A DNA stretch of 56,098 nucleotides from Sphaerobacter sp. (lineage in GTDB: Bacteria > Chloroflexota > Chloroflexia > Thermomicrobiales > Thermomicrobiaceae): the NCBI GenBank assembly GCA_029961075.1, contig JASBVL010000076.1, positions 1 through 56,098 on the forward strand. Direction: 5' to 3'. The notes beneath the pieces were generated by a model. That model ran no database searches and was not told the origin of the DNA. It worked only from the letters and a program-made list of their open reading frames with translations. A program made the position numbers and the translations under genes. Below, one piece after another: positions 51,160-56,098 of this stretch. How positions within the stretch are numbered: position 1 is the stretch's first letter; every line of letters starts with the position of its first letter.

Positions 51160-52254
51160 TCAGCGCTCGGCCTCGGCCAGCCGCGCGCGCAGCCAGGCGG
51201 CGACCGGCTCGCGCGCGCGGTCCTCCGGCGCGAGGTCGTCCCACAGCCGCTGGATCAGCGCCACCAGCGCCCCGGTCAGCTCCGGCCCGCTCACCCAGAG
51301 CCCGCTGCGCACGGTTCCCGTGCGGGCGCGGGCGGGGAGCTGCTCCAGCAGCCCGCCCTGCCCGTCGACGGCGAAGGCGTTGAACGGACCAAGGTCGGCG
51401 TCCGTGAGCGCCAGCGCGAAGCCGGGGTCCTGCTCCAGCCGGTCGAGGAGCTGCTCGCCCAGGCGCCGCGCCCCCGCGCGGGCAAGGCCGGGCACGCCCC
51501 CCGCGTCGCTGCCGGCGAGCGCGCGCTCCAGGACGCCGCGGCGCAGGAGCATGCGGGTCGGCCAGCGGCGCACCACCGCCGGGTCGCGCACCCACCCCGA
51601 GCGCTCCCAGATGGTGGCCACCAGCGGATCGAGGGGCTCGCCGCGGAAGACCGCGCGGTAGGCGGCCGCCAGGTCGGCACCCGGCGGCAGGAGGAAGAAG
51701 CTCCGGCCCATGACCAGGATCTCGCGCCGCCCGGGCGTCTCCAGCAGGCGCATCCAGGCGCGGGCGAAGGCCGGGCCGCTCAGCCCCGCCTGCCGGAGAT
51801 GGTGCTGCAGATCCGCCCAGATCGCGGACTGCTCCGCCTGGCCAAGCGCGCGCCCGACCGCCTCCTGGGTGGGCAGCGGGGTGAGCATCGCCTCGCTCAG
51901 GCGGCGCAGGCGCTCGACCAGCGCCTGCCGCGCCTCGATCGACAGCGCGAACAGCTCGTCCCGCACCGGGGAGGTCACGCCGAGGAGGTCGAGGTAGCGC
52001 CCGAGCTCGGCGTCGAGGAGCGTCACGTCCCGTTCCAGGCGCACGAACTCGTCGATCTCGACATCAAGGACCTCTGCGATCTTGGCCAGGACGGTGAAGC
52101 TCGGCAGCGTCTGGCTGCGTTCGAGCCGGCTGAGGTGGGAGGCCGAGATGCCGGCCCGCTCCGCCAGCGCGTCGAGCGTCATGCCACGCTCGTGCCGCAG
52201 GCGGCGGATAGCGGGCCCGATCCGTTGTCGCTGTGCCGGCTGCCGCTGGACCAC
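51160..52254 (-). CDS. XRE-family transcriptional regulator with long C-terminal domain
   Basis: 364 residues from a GTG at 52254 (GGGAG upstream). HTH of the Cro/C1 type at about residues 10-65: I-R-R-L-R-H-E-R-G-M-T-L-D-A-L-A-E-R-A-G-I-S-x-S-H-L-S-R-L-E-R-S, then the usual P-S-F-T-V-L-A-K-I-A-E-V-L helix. The remaining 300 residues are helical, contain A-W-M-R-L-L-E-T-P-G-R-R-E and W-E-R-S-G-W-V-R-D, and have no domain I recognise. It is divergent from the DUF2089-MFS-DUF4097 cluster and may control it. Confidence 0.82.
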   Translation of the reverse strand: MVQRQPAQRQRIGPAIRRLRHERGMTLDALAERAGISASHLSRLERSQTLPSFTVLAKIAEVLDVEIDEFVRLERDVTLLDAELGRYLDLLGVTSPVRDELFALSIEARQALVERLRRLSEAMLTPLPTQEAVGRALGQAEQSAIWADLQHHLRQAGLSGPAFARAWMRLLETPGRREILVMGRSFFLLPPGADLAAAYRAVFRGEPLDPLVATIWERSGWVRDPAVVRRWPTRMLLRRGVLERALAGSDAGGVPGLARAGARRLGEQLLDRLEQDPGFALALTDADLGPFNAFAVDGQGGLLEQLPARARTGTVRSGLWVSGPELTGALVALIQRLWDDLAPEDRAREPVAAWLRARLAEAER

Positions 52255-52370
52255 TGCTCGACTCCCGCCACTCCATCCCACGTGCCAGACCGCTCCGCCA
52301 GCCGGCGCCGTCCAGGAGGCAAGACCTGAGTCCTCATCGGTTGCGTGCGCATGCGAGCTCGCCGTGTCAC

Positions 52371-52494
52371 GGCATCTTGAATGCCACGGGAATCATGCCT
52401 GCCCGCGCCCCGGGACCGGCCGCTCCAGGATTTCAACCTATTCTGCACCGTTTTTGTTCAAAGCCTTGACATCCTCACAGAATACGGATAGACT
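52371..52494 (+). promoter_or_regulatory. Divergent regulatory region: palindrome and DUF2089 promoter
   Basis: GGCAT-CTTGA-ATGCC (52371-52385) is a 5-5-5 inverted repeat, a possible XRE operator. The plus-strand promoter is TTGACA (52466-52471), 17-base spacer, TAGACT (52489-52494), very close to consensus. GGAGGGAATT then serves the GTG at 52516. Confidence 0.6.
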
Positions 52495-52515
52495 GGGCCC
52501 CGTCAGGAGGGAATT

Positions 52516-52914
52516 GTGTTTACCGCACCGCAACAGTGTCCAACCTGTGGGAGTCCGCTGCAGCTCCGCGAGCTGGCCTGCCCGGCCTGCGCCACGACCG
52601 TGCGCGGCACCTGGGCCGCCAGCCCGTTCAGCCGGCTGACCGCCGACCAGCAGACCTTCTTGCTGCTCTTCGTGCGCAGCCGGGGCAACCTCAGCGATGT
52701 CGAGCGCACCCTCGGCATCTCCTACCCGACCGTGCGCGCCAAGCTCGAGGAGATCATCGCGGCGCTCGCGGACCCCGCGCCGCCCGAGTCGGCGCCGGCC
52801 GCCCCCGCCAGCCCGCGGCAGGAGCTCCTGGAGCGCATCGCCCGCGGTGAGCTGACGGTCGACGAAGGGCTGGCGCAACTGCGCCGCCTCCCGCTCGCAC
52901 GAGACGGAAGCTAG
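52516..52914 (+). CDS. DUF2089 family protein (zinc ribbon + HTH-like)
   Basis: 132 residues. N-terminal zinc ribbon C-P-T-C-G and C-P-A-C-A (C8, C11, C23, C26), then a sigma-like HTH block: F-L-L-L-F-V-R-S-R-G-N-L-S-D-V-E-R-T-L-G-I-S-Y-P-T-V-R-A-K-L-E (about 46-78). The C-terminal helix pair is L-L-E-R-I-A-R-G-E-L-T-V-D-E-G-L-A-Q-L. That last motif also ends the DUF4097 protein two genes downstream. The architecture points to a DNA-binding regulator of its own operon. It leads the operon from a near-consensus promoter. Confidence 0.88.
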   Translation: MFTAPQQCPTCGSPLQLRELACPACATTVRGTWAASPFSRLTADQQTFLLLFVRSRGNLSDVERTLGISYPTVRAKLEEIIAALADPAPPESAPAAPASPRQELLERIARGELTVDEGLAQLRRLPLARDGS

Positions 52915-52962
52915 CGGCGCGGCCACCACACGGGACCGGGGCCAGGACCAGGGAGGGGGCAG

Positions 52963-54276
52963 ATGATCCCACCAGCCAGCGGAGCCGTCGCCGCCAACCG
53001 CGCGCCGTTCCTGGCGCTGCTGGGCGCCAACGCGATCTCCCTGCTCGGCACCCGCCTCACCCAGCTCGCCATCCCCTGGTTCGTGCTCCAGACCACCGGG
53101 AGCGCGACCAAGACCGGCATCGTCGGCTTCGTCGAGATGCTGCCGGTCATCATCGCGTCGTTCCTGGGCGGCACGCTGGTCGATCGCCTGGGCTTCGCGC
53201 GCGGCAGCGTCCTGTCCGATCTCCTGACCGGCGCGGCGATCGCGCTCATCCCGACACTGCACCACACCACCGGCCTGGCCTTCTGGCAACTGCTCCTGCT
53301 GGTGTTCTGCGCCGGGCTGGTCGCCACTCCCGGCCAGACCGCGCGGCAGAGCCTCGTGCCCGACCTGGCGGCGCGGGCCGGGCTGCCGCTGGAGCGGGCC
53401 AACGCCCTCTACCAGGCGGTGCCCCGCCTGTCGCTCCTGCTCGGTCCGGCCCTCGGCGCGGCGCTGATCGCGCTGCTCGGCACCAGCGAGGTCCTGTGGC
53501 TCGACGCGGCGAGCTACCTCGTCTCCGCCGCCCTGGTGCTGGCCACCGTGCGCCTGCCCGGACGGCCCCGGACCGGCGGCGAGCCGACCCGCTACCTCGA
53601 CGAGCTGCGCGACGGCCTGCGCTTCATCCGCCAGAACCAGCTCGTGCGCGGCATGATCGGCCTGATGCTGGTGGTCGGCCTGTTCGACACGCCGCTCTTC
53701 GGGGTGGTGCTCCCCGTCTACGCCGACCGCGTCATCGGCAGCGTCGTGGCGCTCGGCACGCTCCTGAGCGCCTTCGGCGGCGGCTCGCTGGCCGGCATGC
53801 TCCTCTACAGCGCCGTCGGCCACCGCCTGCCGCGCCGGGCCACGCTGGCGACCGGCTTCGCCGCCGCCGGCCTCCCCGTGCTCGCCCTGACGCTCGCGCC
53901 ACCCGTTTGGCTGATCGCCGCGCTGGCGGCCGTCAGCGGCCTTATCAGCGGACCGCTCAACCCGCTGGCGATGACGCTCATGCAGGAGCAGATCCCGGCC
54001 GAGCTGCGCGGCCGCGTCTTCGGCCTCGTGTTCGCCCTCGGGCTCGCGGTCGCCCCCCTGGGCATGCTGCTGGCCGGCGCGGTGATCGACACCGTTGGGC
54101 TCGGTCCCATGCTCGGCGCGATCGGGGCCGCCTACCTGGCCGCCGGAGCCATCGCGGCGACCGCCCGCGCATTCCGCGACCTGACGCCCGCGACGGAACG
54201 GGCGGCGCTCCCGCTCGCACCCACGGCCGAGCTGGACCGGAGCCACGGCGCGCCGCACTACCTGGAAGGGAACTGA
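52963..54276 (+). CDS. MFS transporter, probable drug exporter
   Basis: 437 residues with about 11-12 membrane segments. Family marks: N-A-I-S-L-L-G-T-R-L-T-Q-L-A-I-P-W-F-V in TM1, F-L-G-G-T-L-V-D-R-L-G loop between TM2 and TM3, P-G-Q-T-A-R-Q-S-L-V-P-D-L near TM4, and the central M-Q-E-Q-I-P-A-E-L-R-G-R-V-F-G. This is the MDR-like DHA group with no periplasmic substrate domain. The ATG has GGGAGGGGG upstream. It sits between DUF2089 and DUF4097 with gaps of 48 and 2 bases, clearly one operon. Confidence 0.92.
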   Translation: MIPPASGAVAANRAPFLALLGANAISLLGTRLTQLAIPWFVLQTTGSATKTGIVGFVEMLPVIIASFLGGTLVDRLGFARGSVLSDLLTGAAIALIPTLHHTTGLAFWQLLLLVFCAGLVATPGQTARQSLVPDLAARAGLPLERANALYQAVPRLSLLLGPALGAALIALLGTSEVLWLDAASYLVSAALVLATVRLPGRPRTGGEPTRYLDELRDGLRFIRQNQLVRGMIGLMLVVGLFDTPLFGVVLPVYADRVIGSVVALGTLLSAFGGGSLAGMLLYSAVGHRLPRRATLATGFAAAGLPVLALTLAPPVWLIAALAAVSGLISGPLNPLAMTLMQEQIPAELRGRVFGLVFALGLAVAPLGMLLAGAVIDTVGLGPMLGAIGAAYLAAGAIAATARAFRDLTPATERAALPLAPTAELDRSHGAPHYLEGN

Positions 54277-54278
54277 CG

Positions 54279-55481
54279 ATGACGGGAACGGAACAGCGCA
54301 TTCCCGCCGCACGGGTCAAGGGCGTCCGCATCGAGGGCGCCGACGGGGATCTGACCGTCACCTGGAGCGCGCGCGAGGACATCCTGATCCAGGGCGAGGC
54401 GATCGACGTCACCCAGCACGGCCACCACGTGGAGATCGCCTGGTCGCCCCTCGTCGCCTCGCGGCCCATCACCTCCATCCTCGGGATCGGCACCGGCAAG
54501 CTCGTCGAGATCGACCTGCCGCTGACGCTGCGGGAGGCCGAGATCAGCCTGCGCACCGGCGACATGAGGCTGACCGCCCCGCGAGGTGACGTGCGCGTGC
54601 GGCTCGACCGGGGTGATCTCGACGTCACCGAGGGCGCGGGCGAGCTCGAGGCCAAGGTCGGCGACGGCACCATCCGGGTCGAGCGCTTCCGTGGCCCGGT
54701 GGCGATCCACTCCGGCGCCGGCGACGTCAAGCTCGAGCGCGTCGACGGCAAGGTGGCGGTGCAGAGCGGCGCGGGCGATGTCATCCTCCGCGGCGGCAGC
54801 GGCGCGGTTGGGCTCAAGCTCGGGGTCGGGGACGCGGTCATCGATGAGCGCCAGAGCGACCGGCTCACGGTCCGGCTCGGGAGCGGCGACGTGATCATCC
54901 GAGGCGGGGCGAGCGCCGAGACGAGCGTCCAGAACGGACTCGGCGACATCACCTGCCGCGCCACGCTCGGGCTCGGCCAGCACGACTTCACCGCCGGCTC
55001 GGGCGACATCGTGGTCGGCGTGCCGCGCGACCTCCCGGCGCGCATCGAGGTCGTGACCGCGCGCGGCGACGTCAGCACCGACCTCCCGCTGGTCAGCGTG
55101 GGCAAGCGCGGCCCGCGGAGCGTGCTCGGCCGCCGGCTGGTGGGCAGCGTCGGCGAGGGGAAGGAGCGCGCCGAGCTCCGCGTGCGCACGGTGCGCGGCG
55201 ATGTGGATCTCCGCTGGCTCGCGGCCACGGGCGAGGCCCCCGCCGCGGAGCCGGCGCACGCCGCGTCGCCCGCCCCGCCGGAGCCGGCCGGCGACGCGGC
55301 GATCCCGCTGGGGCCGCCGCTGGCGGACGCCTGGCAGGCGCGGGAGAGCGAGGAGCGCGCCATCCTGACCGAGCTGGCGGCGGGTCGGCTCACCGTGGCC
55401 GAGGCCGAGCTGCTGCTCGACGCGCTCGCCCGGCGGCACCCCGGGCGCGGCCCCGTCGAGACCGGCGCCGACATGCCCTGA
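54279..55481 (+). CDS. DUF4097 beta-repeat protein with C-terminal SHOCT-like helix pair
   Basis: 400 residues. Positions about 20-290 are a beta-helix of repeats with G-D-G/V-x-hydrophobic turns (G-D-M-R-L-T, G-D-V-R-V, G-D-L-D-V, G-D-G-T-I-R-V, G-D-V-K-L, G-D-V-I-L, G-D-A-V-I, G-D-V-I-I, G-D-I-T, G-D-I-V-V), the mark of DUF4097 (LiaX/YvlB-like). An Ala/Pro linker follows (about 315-345), then I-L-T-E-L-A-A-G-R-L-T-V-A-E-A-E-L-L-L-D-A-L. No signal peptide is seen. Relatives are tied to envelope stress, which suggests a sensor or anti-regulator for the upstream DUF2089 protein; that is inference. Confidence 0.88.
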   Translation: MTGTEQRIPAARVKGVRIEGADGDLTVTWSAREDILIQGEAIDVTQHGHHVEIAWSPLVASRPITSILGIGTGKLVEIDLPLTLREAEISLRTGDMRLTAPRGDVRVRLDRGDLDVTEGAGELEAKVGDGTIRVERFRGPVAIHSGAGDVKLERVDGKVAVQSGAGDVILRGGSGAVGLKLGVGDAVIDERQSDRLTVRLGSGDVIIRGGASAETSVQNGLGDITCRATLGLGQHDFTAGSGDIVVGVPRDLPARIEVVTARGDVSTDLPLVSVGKRGPRSVLGRRLVGSVGEGKERAELRVRTVRGDVDLRWLAATGEAPAAEPAHAASPAPPEPAGDAAIPLGPPLADAWQARESEERAILTELAAGRLTVAEAELLLDALARRHPGRGPVETGADMP

Positions 55482-55580
55482 CGCCCGGTCCACCGCGGCC
55501 GATCGGACGAGCCAGACCCGACGCCGGGCACGGAAGGCGGCGCCGCGCGGGATCGGGTGCCCGCCGAGGGGAGCGACCGC

Positions 55581-56098
55581 ATGGACAGCATCGAAGCCGC
55601 GCGGCTGCGCCGCACCGTTCGGCCCCGCCGCGGGCCCCTGCGCCCCGGCGACGAGATCACGGCCGTCGCCGGCATCGACCTCGCCGTGCGCACCGGGACG
55701 ATCGTCGGGCTGCCGGGGCCGAACGGGGCCGGCAGCCCGACGACCACGATGCTCGCCACGCTGCTCCTCCCCAGCGGCGGGCGGGCGCTACCTGGCCGCG
55801 GGCGACGAGCTGTGCGACCGGAGCGCGATCATCTACGCGCTCGGCTCGCTCGCGACCTCCATCCTCCCGACCGCGCTCCTGACGGCACGCTCGTCTCCCG
55901 GTTCCTCACGCCCCGCTCGCGGCTGAGCTGGCGCCTGGGCTACGCCCTGGCCGGGATCGTCGAGACCGGCTCCGCCGCCGCGGCCACGCTCCTCCGGGGG
56001 CGCTGCTCCCGCTCGGCCGCTTCGCCGTTGCCCTGCCGCTGCTCGGCGCCGCGTTCCGGGCGCTAGAGCGCCTGATCCGCCAGCGGGGCGAGCCGGAG
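55581..56098 (+). pseudogene. Decayed ABC ATPase fused to membrane-protein fragments
   Basis: GAGGGGAG and an ATG at 55581 start M-D-S-I-E-A-A-R-L, then the DrrA-like N-terminus I-T-A-V-A-G-I-D-L-A-V-R-T-G-T-I-V-G-L. The Walker A reads G-P-N-G-A-G-S-P-T-T where G-P-N-G-A-G-K-S-T-T is required, so the catalytic lysine is lost. The match stops at L-A-T-L-L-L-P-S-G-G. Hydrophobic stretches then appear in changing frames (A-I-I-Y-A-L-G-S-L-A-T-S-I-L; L-G-Y-A-L-A-G-I-V-E; A-V-A-L-P-L-L-G-A-A-F), consistent with a deletion plus several frameshifts. It continues past the window edge. Confidence 0.7.

Overview
This is high-GC bacterial DNA with short intergenic gaps. No ribosomal RNA or phylogenetic marker is present. 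The combination of LysW-type lysine biosynthesis (LysX), Lys T-box and SAM-I riboswitches, a fused AroK-AroB, GDP-rhamnose genes, a DUF2089/DUF4097 cluster and families of GC-rich palindromic intergenic repeats fits a thermophilic Chloroflexota of the Sphaerobacter/Thermomicrobia kind. That placement is inference. Most genes are ordinary chromosomal metabolism. There is no prophage, transposase or CRISPR array.

Layout. 1-400: the edge of a hicB-hicA toxin-antitoxin operon (minus). 560-3900: two uncharacterised membrane or secreted proteins and a divergent Nramp-fold transporter with its own promoter and a long leader. 4059-6442: a T-box leader whose specifier reads AAG (Lys), a second hairpin that hides the ribosome binding site, lysX, then menG. 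6554-8200 (minus): a DUF1326-DUF2182 pair. 8229-12016: an ArsR-type regulator remnant, repeats, pepF, a 61-residue membrane protein and about 1 kb of repeat-filled intergenic DNA. 12017-15091 (minus): dapF, DUF2203, a small protein and NDH-2. 15709-17786 (minus): hydantoinase plus isochorismatase-like amidase. 18135: gmd. 19372-22570: a frameshifted DUF3830 gene, an IclR regulator and convergent malate synthase; both promoters carry the same candidate operator. 22905-25539: the C-terminal half only of 2-oxoglutarate dehydrogenase E1, followed by intact sucB. 25751-32335: a hydrolase, a zinc-ribbon protein, a solitary type ISP restriction-modification enzyme and nickel-pincer racemase LarA. 32500-39125: mdh, moeA, a DUF697-like protein, an NtrC-type response regulator and aroKB. 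39172-44121: a SAM-I riboswitch driving mtnA (frameshifted), ahcY, metK and rmd. 44346-46658: an ABC exporter whose ATPase has lost its N-terminus, plus a membrane protein. 46764-52254 (minus): a small protein, a LuxR/MalT-like giant regulator, the redox repressor Rex and an XRE regulator. 52466-56098: DUF2089, an MFS exporter, a DUF4097 protein and a decayed ABC gene that leaves the window.

How the genes work together. Methyl-cycle genes (mtnA, ahcY, metK) share one SAM-sensing leader. lysX appears to be controlled by charged tRNA-Lys. Malate synthase and an IclR repressor look like a self-contained glyoxylate-shunt switch. gmd and rmd together make GDP-D-rhamnose, although they lie 25 kb apart. 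Five genes are broken or shortened (DUF3830, mtnA, sucA, the 44.3-kb ABC ATPase and the terminal ABC gene). Either the genome has many small lesions or this assembly carries indel and junction errors; reads across those five points would decide.
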